In this document: piece by piece, positions 34,148 to 42,507 of the stretch
How positions within the stretch are numbered: the stretch's first letter is position 1
Layout of the letters: every line of letters starts with the position of its first letter
Assembly (NCBI RefSeq): GCF_004362665.1
Contig: NZ_SNXR01000012.1
Coordinates: forward strand, 124,001 to 188,000
Source: Flavobacterium dankookense
GTDB taxonomy: Bacteria > Bacteroidota > Bacteroidia > Flavobacteriales > Flavobacteriaceae
Length of the DNA: 64,000 nucleotides
Reading direction: 5' to 3'
Made by a program: the position numbers and the translations under genes
Notes under the pieces: generated by a model
Seen by the model: the letters and a program-made list of their open reading frames with translations, nothing else
What the model was told of the DNA's origin: nothing
Database searches by the model: none

Positions 34148-34861
34148 TCAATATTTTTTATTTAATAAATAAAGCTCTTTTAAAATTTTAAATCCTGTTT
34201 TCCAACCCAATTTTGAACCATCAACATCTTTCCAATTATAAACTGGTGTTTCAATTCCATGAATTAATAAATTTTGCTTTTGTAATCGGATAAAAATTTC
34301 TACATCAAATAACCAAGAGGTGTAAAATGGTTTGTCAAAAGCTTTTGGAATTATTGTTTTAGAGAATAATTTTGAACCACATTGCGTGTCGTAAATTCCA
34401 AGTTTAAATTTAAAATTGATTAACGTAATTATTATTCTTCCGATGATGTGTCTGTGGTATTTTCTTTTAATTCCTGAGTTTAATAACAATATTCTTGAAC
34501 CCATTAAAAATTGACATTTTCGCTTTTCCAATTCATCCACTAACCTAATAATTTCAATTGCAGGTGTTGAAAAATCAGCATCAAAATAACCAATAAAATC
34601 ATATTCTCCTTCTTGATTTATTTGATTAATTGATTTATAAATCGTGTTTGCTTTTCCTGAGTTTTCTTTAAAATCAATTAAAAAACATCGATTAGAATGT
34701 TTGGTGATAATAGAATTGATTACTTCAACCGTATTGTCTTTGCTTCCATCATTAGCAAAAAAAATATTCATATCAGAATTCAAAATCAACTGCTCTACAT
34801 TTTTATAGTCAAGTCGTTTTGCTTCGTTATAACAAGGAATGATAATGGCTACTTTTTGCAT
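34148..34861 (-). CDS. GT2 polyprenyl-phosphate sugar synthase-like
   Basis: A 237-residue GT-A transferase starting at the ATG at 34861 (MQKVAIIIPCYNEAKRL). The nucleotide-binding ANDGSKDNT is near 36-44, the metal-binding DAD is at 94-96 (YFDADFSTP), and NSGKANTIYKSI fits the dolichyl/polyprenyl-phosphate glucose synthase subgroup. No C-terminal membrane helices are seen. Together with the next gene (GT39, 2 bp away) it probably supplies and uses a lipid-linked sugar. It overlaps the methyltransferase gene by 13 bp. Confidence 0.88.
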   Translation of the reverse strand: MQKVAIIIPCYNEAKRLDYKNVEQLILNSDMNIFFANDGSKDNTVEVINSIITKHSNRCFLIDFKENSGKANTIYKSINQINQEGEYDFIGYFDADFSTPAIEIIRLVDELEKRKCQFLMGSRILLLNSGIKRKYHRHIIGRIIITLINFKFKLGIYDTQCGSKLFSKTIIPKAFDKPFYTSWLFDVEIFIRLQKQNLLIHGIETPVYNWKDVDGSKLGWKTGFKILKELYLLNKKY

Positions 34862-35610
34862 AAACAATAACACGAAAGTCCTGGAACTGTTATTCCTATT
34901 TTCTTTAACAATAAACTTATTTTAAAATCAACAGTTAGCATGGTATTAATTAAACCGGTTTTAAATTTTCCAGCGTCCCAATTGTCTATCGATTCTTTCT
35001 TATCTTTTTTTAACCATTTATCTAAATTTCTAAAAATAAGTAACGAAGTAAAATAATAGCCTTTATCAATAATCTTAAATTGGTTGTGATTGAGTACTGA
35101 TTTTAATTGGTTTAAAGTATATCGTCTGTAGTGTCCTAGCAAAACATCATGACTAGAAAAAACGGATTGAAATGCCGGAACTGCAAAGAAATAGTAATTG
35201 TCATTACTCTCTTTGTTCAAATCATCCAAAATAATTTTTTCATCTTCAAGATGTTCTAAAACATCCATACAAAGAAATAATGTTGGCTTTTCAGAAGTTA
35301 CTGTACTTAGATATTCTCTCAAATTTTGAAAATAAACTACCTTACTATTATTGTTGTTTTTCTTCAACTGTGCTACAACTTCTGGAGTGTAAGCGGTATC
35401 AATAGCGTAATATTCTCTTGCTAAACCTTTTTCAACCAATGTGTGAATTACATAAGCATCACCACTTCCAATATCTACTATTCGGTCTATTGGAAATTTA
35501 ATTTTTGCTTGTTTTAAAAAGGTATGTAAAACATTTTTTCTAGACGTTTCCCATGGATGTCTTTGATAATTGGCTTTGTCTTCCAGTCTTGAAAACTCTG
35601 ATAAATCCAT
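34849..35610 (-). CDS. SAM-dependent methyltransferase
   Basis: A 253-residue class I methyltransferase. Motif I is DIGSGD at 46-51, an acidic residue ends strand 2 in AIDTAYT, and LFLCMDVLEHLEDEK is the motif IV region. A hydrophobic C-terminus ends in YCLCKK. It lies in a unit with GT2 and rfbD and could methylate a sugar or lipid carrier product of the locus; the target is not evident. Start ATG at 35610 is 3 bp after rfbD. Confidence 0.86.
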   Translation of the reverse strand: MDLSEFSRLEDKANYQRHPWETSRKNVLHTFLKQAKIKFPIDRIVDIGSGDAYVIHTLVEKGLAREYYAIDTAYTPEVVAQLKKNNNNSKVVYFQNLREYLSTVTSEKPTLFLCMDVLEHLEDEKIILDDLNKESNDNYYFFAVPAFQSVFSSHDVLLGHYRRYTLNQLKSVLNHNQFKIIDKGYYFTSLLIFRNLDKWLKKDKKESIDNWDAGKFKTGLINTMLTVDFKISLLLKKIGITVPGLSCYCLCKK

Positions 35611-35613
35611 AGT

Positions 35614-36486
35614 TTAATTGTCTTTATGTATTTCAATTGAATTATCCCAATTGTTGATTTCTATTCCAAATACCTTTTTAATCTTCGTTTTATCTAAAAC
35701 ACTAAAACTCGGTCGTTTTGCTGGTGTTGGAAAACTTGATGTAGGTATAGGAAGTAAATTTATACTTATATTATTAATTTCAAATATTTTTTTGGCAAAA
35801 TCATACCAAGAACATTGTCCTTCGTTAGAGAAATTATAAATTCCATAAAAGTGTTCAGTCCCGAAGCTTCGGGACAGTTTTGAGTGTTCAGTAACTAATT
35901 TTATTACTATTTCTGCTAAATCAACTGCATTTGTTGGTGAACCTATTTGGTCGTTTACAACTGAAATTGTATCTTTTTCTGAAGCTAAACGCAACATTGT
36001 TTTCATAAAATTATTCCCAAATTGTGAATAAACCCATGATGTTCTAATTATAAAATGTTTCTCCAAAACTTGTTGGATTGCTTTTTCTCCATCCAATTTA
36101 GTTTGTCCATAAACTCCAGTTGGATTGGGTAAATCCTGCTCAAGGTATGGAGTTTTTTTATTTCCATCAAACACAAAATCAGTAGAAATATGAAGTAAAA
36201 TAGTATCGAATTTCTTTGAAACCTCAGCTAAGTTTTTTGCACCCGTTACATTGGTTGCAAAAGCTTTTTCAGGTTCGTTTTCGGCTTTGTCAACCGCAGT
36301 ATACGCTGCTGCATTAATACAAAAGTCTGGTTTATAATTTGAAAAAATAGTTTCACAATTCTCTAAACTAGTAATATCTAGAGTTTTTGAATCACAAAAA
36401 ACAAAGTCTATTTGCGGATAATTTGGTGCAATAAACTGCAAACTTTGACCTAATTGTCCCGAACTTCCTGTAACTAAAACTACCAT
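35614..36486 (-). CDS. rfbD: dTDP-4-dehydrorhamnose reductase, carrying an element-derived insert
   Basis: A 290-residue SDR-fold enzyme, last step of dTDP-L-rhamnose synthesis. Motifs: GSSGQLGQSL at 7-16, INAAAYTAVDKAE near 58-69, and Tyr126-x3-Lys130 in YGQTK. Residues 199-212 (around SKLSRSFGTEHF) are encoded by a direct-repeat palindromic element (35851-35892) and interrupt the usual run from the LAEIVIKLV helix to the YGIYNFSNEGQCSW strand. The frame is kept, and the insert falls in what should be a surface loop, so the enzyme may still work. Confidence 0.93.
   Translation of the reverse strand: MVVLVTGSSGQLGQSLQFIAPNYPQIDFVFCDSKTLDITSLENCETIFSNYKPDFCINAAAYTAVDKAENEPEKAFATNVTGAKNLAEVSKKFDTILLHISTDFVFDGNKKTPYLEQDLPNPTGVYGQTKLDGEKAIQQVLEKHFIIRTSWVYSQFGNNFMKTMLRLASEKDTISVVNDQIGSPTNAVDLAEIVIKLVTEHSKLSRSFGTEHFYGIYNFSNEGQCSWYDFAKKIFEINNISINLLPIPTSSFPTPAKRPSFSVLDKTKIKKVFGIEINNWDNSIEIHKDN
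35851..35892. repeat. Direct-repeat palindromic element inside rfbD
   Basis: GTGTTCAG and AGTGTTCAGT flank the perfect 18-bp palindrome GTCCCGAAGCTTCGGGAC (35858-35875). The 42-bp length equals 14 codons. The arrangement is the same as at 8189-8232. Confidence 0.85.
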
Positions 36487-37031
36487 GCTTTTTTGGCGTT
36501 TTCTAGATTTGGTTGTACTTTATCTTTCTCGGAAATTATCAAATTTTCAAATGAAAATTGCCAATCAATATTGATAGTTTTATCGTTATAAGCTATTCCG
36601 CCTTCACTTTCTTTGTTATAAAAATTATCACATTTATAGAAAAAAGTTGCGGTTTCACTTAAAACCAAAAATCCATGAGCAAAACCTCTTGGAACAAAAA
36701 ATTGCTTTTTATTTTCATCCGATAAAAGCACAGCTTCATATTGACCAAATGTTGGTGAACCAGGGCGAATATCAACAGCTACATCTAAAACTTCACCTTG
36801 TAACACTCGAACTAATTTGGCTTGCGCATGTTCGCCAGTTTGATAATGCAATCCGCGTAAAACGCCCTTTGTTGAAAACGATTGATTGTCTTGAACAAAA
36901 TGAACCGCTTTTTCTACTCCTTTTTGAAACGTTTTTTCATTGAAACTTTCCATGAAATAACCTCGTTCATCAAGAATAATTTTTGGCTCTATAACATAAC
37001 AACCTGCTAATTTTGTTGGAACAAAATTCAT
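36480..37031 (-). CDS. rfbC: dTDP-4-dehydrorhamnose 3,5-epimerase
   Basis: A 183-residue cupin-fold epimerase, third step of dTDP-L-rhamnose synthesis. The catalytic His62 is in RGLHYQ, with VQDNQSFS just before and VPRGFAHGFLVLSE after. Length is normal. It overlaps rfbD by 7 bp and follows rfbA directly (rfbA ends at 37032). The second-step enzyme RfbB is not in this cluster. Confidence 0.96.
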   Translation of the reverse strand: MNFVPTKLAGCYVIEPKIILDERGYFMESFNEKTFQKGVEKAVHFVQDNQSFSTKGVLRGLHYQTGEHAQAKLVRVLQGEVLDVAVDIRPGSPTFGQYEAVLLSDENKKQFFVPRGFAHGFLVLSETATFFYKCDNFYNKESEGGIAYNDKTINIDWQFSFENLIISEKDKVQPNLENAKKAW

Positions 37032-37889
37032 TTATATTAAACTTAATAAGTGATTTCCATAACCACTTTTTAATAGTGGTTGGGCTAATTTTTTTAATTG
37101 TTCGGCATCGATGAAACCCATTTTGAAAGCAGCTTCTTCAATGGCTCCAATTTTTAATCCTTGGCGTTCTTCTATTACTTGAACAAACTGACTGGCTTGC
37201 ATAAGTGAATTAAATGTTCCAGTGTCAAGCCAAGCTGTTCCTCTATCTAAAATACTTACTTTTAATTTTCCGCGACGAAGGTATTCTTTGTTAATATCGG
37301 TAATTTCAAGTTCACCACGATGACTTGGTTTTATATTAGCAGCAATTTCAACTACATCATTATCATAAAAATAGATTCCTGGAACTGCATAATTTGACTT
37401 TGGCGTTTCTGGTTTTTCTTCGATAGATAAAACATTTCCATTATCATCAAAATCAACTACACCATATCGTTCAGGATCGTGAACATGATAAGCATAAATA
37501 ATTCCACCATCAGGATTGTTATTTGCCAATAATAAATCGGATAGTCCTGTTCCGTAAAAAATATTATCGCCTAAAACCAAGGCTACTTTATCATTTCCAA
37601 TAAATTCTTTACCAATAATAAACGCTTCTGCCAAACCATTTGGAAGTTCTTGAACCGCATATTCAAATCGACAACCTAGGTTAGAACCATCGCCAAGCAA
37701 TTGTCTAAATAATGGTAAATCATGTGGTGTAGAAATTATCAAAATCTCTCTGATTCCTGACCAAATCAAGGTTGATAATGGATAGTAAATCATTGGTTTG
37801 TCATAAATTGGCATCAACTGCTTGCTAACCGCTAAAGTCAACGGATGCAAACGCGTTCCTGAACCGCCAGCTAATATTATTCCTTTCAT
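37032..37889 (-). CDS. rfbA: Glucose-1-phosphate thymidylyltransferase
   Basis: A 285-residue nucleotidyltransferase that makes dTDP-glucose from dTTP and glucose-1-phosphate. GGSGTRLHP is at 8-16, [11 protein letters not shown] at 23-33, and [28 protein letters not shown] and [10 protein letters not shown] follow in family order. It overlaps the Wzz-like gene by one base. Confidence 0.97.
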   Translation of the reverse strand: MKGIILAGGSGTRLHPLTLAVSKQLMPIYDKPMIYYPLSTLIWSGIREILIISTPHDLPLFRQLLGDGSNLGCRFEYAVQELPNGLAEAFIIGKEFIGNDKVALVLGDNIFYGTGLSDLLLANNNPDGGIIYAYHVHDPERYGVVDFDDNGNVLSIEEKPETPKSNYAVPGIYFYDNDVVEIAANIKPSHRGELEITDINKEYLRRGKLKVSILDRGTAWLDTGTFNSLMQASQFVQVIEERQGLKIGAIEEAAFKMGFIDAEQLKKLAQPLLKSGYGNHLLSLI

Positions 37890-38869
37890 TAACTATTTAA
37901 TTTAGCTTGCTGTTTTTTGTAAAAAGATCTAAATAATCCAAACAAAACAAATAAGAAAACGAATAAAACAGGTAAAACTAATTTCATTTTCCCGTTAGTA
38001 TTTTTGTTGTTTTTTATATTGATTACTTCACCATTACTTTTAACAATTTTATCGAGATTTACTAACTCAATCCTATGGTATCCTTGAGCTCCAACTAATT
38101 CTTCTTTAGTTTTAATTACATCATTCAATTGAGAATTTTCGTTATAGTATACTAATTTGTCACTTTTTTGAGAGCCGTTTACTGTGTTTGAAAATGAATT
38201 TAAAAAACCATTAATCTGATTAATTATAGAATCATTCTCAACCATTTTAATTTTTATATTATTAACAAACTCTTTTTGTATTAAGGAATAATATTCAGAA
38301 GTGTTCAAATAATTTAAAATTGGGTTTACCGTTTTTTCATAATTTGTTTCATTGGACGTTCTGAAATTAATTAAATGATATGGGTAATTTTTACTTGTCA
38401 TATTTTCATTTAAAATTTTCTTTAAATCTCCATCTTCAGCCATTAATTTTAAAAGCTCAAAATTTTGACTTTTATTTTCAATAAACTTGTAAACATCAGT
38501 AATCGGAGTGATTTCAATTTTTTTGAATTTTTTCGAGTCTTTTATCCCAACTACTTCTTTAAGAAAAACAGTATCATTATCAGCAATTTTTGAGTTAATT
38601 AATTCAATTTTTGCATACAAATAATCAATGCTCCCAAAATTAGGTTGAACAATTATTTGATGATCATAAACTTTAGTGTTTTTATCCATATAAAAACCAA
38701 GTCCTGCACCTAAAATAAATAAAATTGAAACCCAAATAATATTTCTTTTAAAAAAAAGAATTACCTTAAAAATATTGGTTGCAATACCTTCAAAAAAATC
38801 GCCAATTTTTTTTGAAACTTGGGATAAATCAATTTCTTGATTATCATTGTTTTGGGTGTTATTACTCAT
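37889..38869 (-). CDS. Wzz-like chain-length determinant protein
   Basis: A 326-residue protein with two transmembrane helices, at about residues 45-64 and 296-316, bracketing a periplasmic helical domain. This is the polysaccharide co-polymerase (Wzz/PCP-1) layout. Its position just before rfbA in the O-antigen-type locus supports a role in setting chain length with Wzy. No C-terminal tyrosine kinase domain is attached. The sequence is diverged, so the family call rests mainly on topology and context. Confidence 0.75.
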   Translation of the reverse strand: MSNNTQNNDNQEIDLSQVSKKIGDFFEGIATNIFKVILFFKRNIIWVSILFILGAGLGFYMDKNTKVYDHQIIVQPNFGSIDYLYAKIELINSKIADNDTVFLKEVVGIKDSKKFKKIEITPITDVYKFIENKSQNFELLKLMAEDGDLKKILNENMTSKNYPYHLINFRTSNETNYEKTVNPILNYLNTSEYYSLIQKEFVNNIKIKMVENDSIINQINGFLNSFSNTVNGSQKSDKLVYYNENSQLNDVIKTKEELVGAQGYHRIELVNLDKIVKSNGEVINIKNNKNTNGKMKLVLPVLFVFLFVLFGLFRSFYKKQQAKLNS

Positions 38870-38872
38870 GGT

Positions 38873-40564
38873 TTATTTGTTATTAAAGATTTGTTCTAAG
38901 ATTTTAATTGTAATCAAATAGGTAGGTTTTACACCTGTTGTTCCTAAACCTCCAGAAGCCAACGTACTTCCTGTTTCCAACGGATTATCAGATGCATAAT
39001 ACGCATAACGAACTTTAACATCTTGTGGAATACTTTTTCTGATTTTTGACGCTGACTGAATGGCTTTTTGATAATATGCACCTTCCATTTCAAGACCAAT
39101 AACTTCCCAAGTTGATTCATGGAAAAACTTCAATAAATCTTTATTTTGAAGCGATGTTCCAAGAACTGTAACCATAGGTCCAGCAAAAACGGGTATATCA
39201 TGTCCTTCAAACATTGCTGCAGTCAATTCATTTTCAAACGGATAATTATCAGCTGTTCCTTCATTGATGTGCGCAGATGGTATCATAATGTCACCTTTTC
39301 CACCTTCAAGAATTCCTGCTTTACCCATGATTGAAACCGATTCTACATTTAAAAACGTTCTGTTTTTTCCATCTTTGAAAGGTTTTAACAATTCATCGAT
39401 AGTTTCAAAAGCTTGTTCTCCAAATGCATAATCCATAACGATTAAAACTGGAGCTAATTTTCCAATTTTTGCTGATGGAAAAGCAGTTTTTTTCCAATCG
39501 AATTTTGCTGTGTCAAATATCTGAACATCAATATTTGTTCCCGATTCGTCTGGCATTGAAATCATTCCATGAAGCAAAGCAAAATCTTCTACTTTTTTTC
39601 GTAAATCTTTGTTGGCTGAAGCGCTTAAATCTTCATAAATCTGATATTCTTCTTTTCCTTTATATTTTGAAGCTAAAACACTTGGCGCAAAAACTGAATT
39701 CATAACACTATGCATATTAGCGCTAATGATATGAATTGGTCTTTCGAGTAAATTGTTGTCTTTTAGCTTATTTTTTATTGAATGCGCCCAAATTTCACCA
39801 TGAATATGATGTCCTAAACGTTCTCTTAAAATTGGACTAAACGTAATTGTTCGTTTGTTGTTATCTACAATTTCTTCAATAGCAATTTTTCCTAACCAAT
39901 AAACTACATGTAAAAATCGATCTGGCTTTTCTGCTGTTCCAAATGCGTCATAAATGTCCAAAACTTCCGAAAAACTTCTTCCTAAAACATTAGCAGCATG
40001 AGAAATTGCAATTTCTTTTTCTTTTTGTGAAAGCTTTTTATTTTGAAGAACGGCTTGCTCTAATTTTTGCCAATCTCGAGTTACCTCAACTTCAATATCG
40101 TCTAATAAAACTCTATCTTTAATTTTGTGCGATTCGATGAAAATAAAAGTCAAATGCGTCAAAATATCATAAATATCCGAACGTCCGCGAGTGATTTCAA
40201 CATTCATTTGCTCTTCGTCAATTCGATAACAATTACGTCTTCTTTTTGGCGGAACAATTGCTTGAAAATGGGATTTTGAATAACCTTCGTCTGAAGTTAA
40301 ATTGATGTAACGACATTCTTCAATGCCAACTGGAAGTCGTTCGATAACATAAAGCAAACCGTTAAGTTCTACTTTTTCTTCGGCAATGCTTCCATAAATT
40401 TCTGGTCGAAGAGAAAGCAATGCTTCTCTCAAAGTTTCACCCGAAACACCCATTGGTTTATAAAAACCTCTGTTGAATAAATGTCTCATAGTAATGTACA
40501 GTCGTTCAATAGCTGCTGACGACTCTTGCGCTCGTGAGCGCGAAATGTTCTTAATTTCCTTCAT
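38873..40564 (-). CDS. DUF6909-like protein with AMP nucleosidase-like C-terminal part
   Basis: A 563-residue soluble protein starting at the ATG at 40564, which lies after the -7 box at 40586-40593. The family name DUF6909 is from memory. The C-terminal part resembles the nucleoside phosphorylase/AMP nucleosidase fold: GKAGILEGGKGDIMIPSA at 414-431, INEGTADNYP at 433-442, GLEMEGAYYQKA at 490-501 with the family-type Met-Glu, and YYASDNP near 522-528. The N-terminal half is of unknown fold and includes a basic patch PPKRRRNCYRI near 105-115. It is the first gene of the long polysaccharide unit. Confidence 0.75.
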   Translation of the reverse strand: MKEIKNISRSRAQESSAAIERLYITMRHLFNRGFYKPMGVSGETLREALLSLRPEIYGSIAEEKVELNGLLYVIERLPVGIEECRYINLTSDEGYSKSHFQAIVPPKRRRNCYRIDEEQMNVEITRGRSDIYDILTHLTFIFIESHKIKDRVLLDDIEVEVTRDWQKLEQAVLQNKKLSQKEKEIAISHAANVLGRSFSEVLDIYDAFGTAEKPDRFLHVVYWLGKIAIEEIVDNNKRTITFSPILRERLGHHIHGEIWAHSIKNKLKDNNLLERPIHIISANMHSVMNSVFAPSVLASKYKGKEEYQIYEDLSASANKDLRKKVEDFALLHGMISMPDESGTNIDVQIFDTAKFDWKKTAFPSAKIGKLAPVLIVMDYAFGEQAFETIDELLKPFKDGKNRTFLNVESVSIMGKAGILEGGKGDIMIPSAHINEGTADNYPFENELTAAMFEGHDIPVFAGPMVTVLGTSLQNKDLLKFFHESTWEVIGLEMEGAYYQKAIQSASKIRKSIPQDVKVRYAYYASDNPLETGSTLASGGLGTTGVKPTYLITIKILEQIFNNK

Positions 40565-40585
40565 TAATTTATTTTTTCTAACCTG

Positions 40586-40593
40586 CAAATATA
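40586..40593 (-). promoter_or_regulatory. Bacteroidota -7 box for the long polysaccharide unit
   Basis: TATATTTG on the minus strand, 22 bp before the ATG at 40564. It probably drives 40564 down to the GT39 gene at 32298. Confidence 0.55.
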
Positions 40594-40606
40594 CTGATTT
40601 TAGTGT

Positions 40607-41473
40607 TTAATTGGTTAGGATAAGGTTAATTGCTGGTTGATAAGCATTGATTTTCCTTGGTAATCCTTCCGTTTTTGTTGTTTCTTTTATCCATTTTCCA
40701 CCCGAAAACGTGTAGATAAAATCTCGGTCAATATAGTTATAAAGCAACAATGGATAATAGGTTCGCTTAGTTGTGGTTACTTTAGTATTTGGATCTGTTG
40801 TGGTTTTTTCTTCTTTATTGCTTTCAATCATTAGCTTTTCAAAACCTACAAAAATTCCAGTTTTTGGCATTGCCAAATTGAAGTTGGAAACATTGATTTT
40901 ATTGTTTCTTCCGCCTTTTTTGATGGAAACGATGAAGTCTTTCTTCAAGAGTTTTTCTCCCGGTAATCCGTTTTCGTCCACGCCATAAAAATGAATTTTT
41001 AATGTGGCTGTTTCGAGTTTACTATCGGTTAAAATTCTAACTTGTTTGATATATCGTGTGCTTTTATATTTTGGATTGTAGGGAAAATATTTAACGTCAA
41101 TTTTCGGTCCGTTTTCAAAAGCTTGTAGTATGGAGTTTTCAACTTGACCAATCTCTTTTTCTTTAGTTTCTTTTTTGTTGACAATAACTATTTCGTTGAG
41201 TTCGTTGGTTTGTGATTGTAATATCACTTTTTTAGAATCGGAAAGTTTTAGTATTTTTTTCTCAAAACCCAAAATGGAAAAAATTAAATTCTTGTTTCCA
41301 TCATTACTATCAATAGTGAATGTTCCGTCTTCTTCGGAAGTTGTTCCAATGTTTTCGCCTTCAACCCAAATGTTAACATAAGGAATTGGTAGGTTATTTT
41401 CGTCAACGATAATCCCTTTGGTTTGGGCTATTAATGATGATGAAAATATCAATAAAACCAGAAAAGTCCTCAT
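40607..41473 (-). CDS. Secreted protein with carboxypeptidase-regulatory-like domain (copy 2)
   Basis: A 288-residue protein with a signal peptide ending LIAQ (about residue 17), then a CarbopepD_reg-2 type domain (KGIIVDENNLPIPYVNIWV to about residue 85) and a C-terminal domain of about 180 residues that I do not recognise (IKVRYFPYNPKY-like, ending AYQPAINLILTN). It is a tandem paralogue of the upstream gene; the first domain is almost identical, the rest diverged. It overlaps that gene by one base. Confidence 0.82.
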   Translation of the reverse strand: MRTFLVLLIFSSSLIAQTKGIIVDENNLPIPYVNIWVEGENIGTTSEEDGTFTIDSNDGNKNLIFSILGFEKKILKLSDSKKVILQSQTNELNEIVIVNKKETKEKEIGQVENSILQAFENGPKIDVKYFPYNPKYKSTRYIKQVRILTDSKLETATLKIHFYGVDENGLPGEKLLKKDFIVSIKKGGRNNKINVSNFNLAMPKTGIFVGFEKLMIESNKEEKTTTDPNTKVTTTKRTYYPLLLYNYIDRDFIYTFSGGKWIKETTKTEGLPRKINAYQPAINLILTN

Positions 41474-42351
41474 TAGTTAGTTAGTATTAGATTAATTGCT
41501 GGTGTCATTATTTTGTTATCCCAAGGTCTATCATTATTGAGCTTATATTTTCTTGCTCTTCTCCACATTCCACTTGAATAGGTAAAGGAATTTAGCTCAT
41601 CACTGTAATTAATAACCAAAGATGGTGCATAATTAGGCGCTACTATCATCTTTTTAGTTTTGCCGTCTTTGTATTTAAACTCATAAAAATTCTCTGGAAT
41701 AATTAGCCATTCTAATCCAACTAGAACTCCATTTTTAGGTATTCTTAATTTGTATTTAGAAATATCTATCACGTTTTTTCTCATTCCTTTTTTGACTGTG
41801 ACAATAATATCTTCATCCGTTAAATCATTTGTTGGAATAGAATCTTCGAGTTGAAAAAACCTAATCTTTAGTTTGGCGTTATTTTTTTCACTGTTTGAAA
41901 AAAAGATAATTTTTTTTATAAAAGGCGTTTCATCATAGATTTCTTCGAATGGAAATAACTTTGCATAAATCCAAGGTTTATTTCCTGATAATTGAGTGTG
42001 ATGAATTTTTTTAGCACTGCCAATTTCAAGTTCTTTCGAGTTTTTTAAAGTTGTTATAACTACTTCATTTAATGAAAGTGTTTTAGATTTTAAAACGATT
42101 TGATTTGTTTTATTTAAAGCTGTTTTTTGATTTTCGTAACCAATTGCTGAAAAAACCAAAATCTTTTCTTCGGTACAATTTATAATGAATGTTCCATCTT
42201 CTTGAGATGTTGTTCCAATGTTTTCACCTTCAACCCAAATGTTGACATAAGGAATTGGTAGGTTGTTTTCGTCAACGACAATGCCTTTGGATTGAGCGGA
42301 AAGCCAAATTGTTTTTAGAAAAAATAATACTATAAAAATGTTTATTTTCAT
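41473..42351 (-). CDS. Secreted protein with carboxypeptidase-regulatory-like domain (copy 1)
   Basis: A 292-residue protein started at the ATG at 42351 (MKINIFIVLFFLKTIWLSAQ), which gives a clean signal peptide; the frame is open upstream through a repeat element, but that part is not a believable protein start. The carboxypeptidase-regulatory-like domain (residues about 20-90) shares VDENNLPIPYVNIWVEGEN with the downstream paralogue, and both proteins end in AINLILTN. Such proteins in Bacteroidota are often surface or TonB-linked; no plug or barrel is present here. Confidence 0.82.
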   Translation of the reverse strand: MKINIFIVLFFLKTIWLSAQSKGIVVDENNLPIPYVNIWVEGENIGTTSQEDGTFIINCTEEKILVFSAIGYENQKTALNKTNQIVLKSKTLSLNEVVITTLKNSKELEIGSAKKIHHTQLSGNKPWIYAKLFPFEEIYDETPFIKKIIFFSNSEKNNAKLKIRFFQLEDSIPTNDLTDEDIIVTVKKGMRKNVIDISKYKLRIPKNGVLVGLEWLIIPENFYEFKYKDGKTKKMIVAPNYAPSLVINYSDELNSFTYSSGMWRRARKYKLNNDRPWDNKIMTPAINLILTN

Positions 42352-42369
42352 TCCTTTTGTTTCTTTTTT

Positions 42370-42505
42370 AGCCCTGATTGAAGCAAGTATCCTTTTTGTC
42401 TTTTGACGATTTGCATCTCTCCCGAAACTTCGGGATGCCACGATGTGACAAAAAGATACTGCGAAAAGCGGGAAAATGGTTGGCAAAAATGCCCGAGCTT
42501 TTCGC
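42370..42505 (+). ncRNA. Structured repeat element, possibly a Flavo-1-type RNA
   Basis: Nested complementary segments: GTATCCTTTTTGTC (42387-42400) with GACAAAAAGATAC (42447-42459); GCAT...ATGC around the palindrome TCCCGAAACTTCGGGA (42420-42435); then GCGAAAAGCGGG (42461-42472) with CCCGAGCTTTTCGC (42492-42505). From memory the start AGCCCTGATTGAAGC and the AAAAGATAC...GCGAAAAGCGGG part recur after many flavobacterial genes and fit the Flavo-1 RNA motif; I could not check this. The last stem may terminate GH3 transcripts. Confidence 0.4.
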
Positions 42506-42507
42506 TT

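Noticed and set aside
18805..40564. Recent horizontal transfer of the polysaccharide locus as a genomic island
   Set aside because: Such loci often move, but I see no mobility genes or flanking repeats, and base use by eye is like the surroundings.
42352..42486. Longer N-terminus for the carboxypeptidase-regulatory-like protein (copy 1)
   Set aside because: The extension is read through the structured repeat element and would bury a clean signal peptide starting at 42351.
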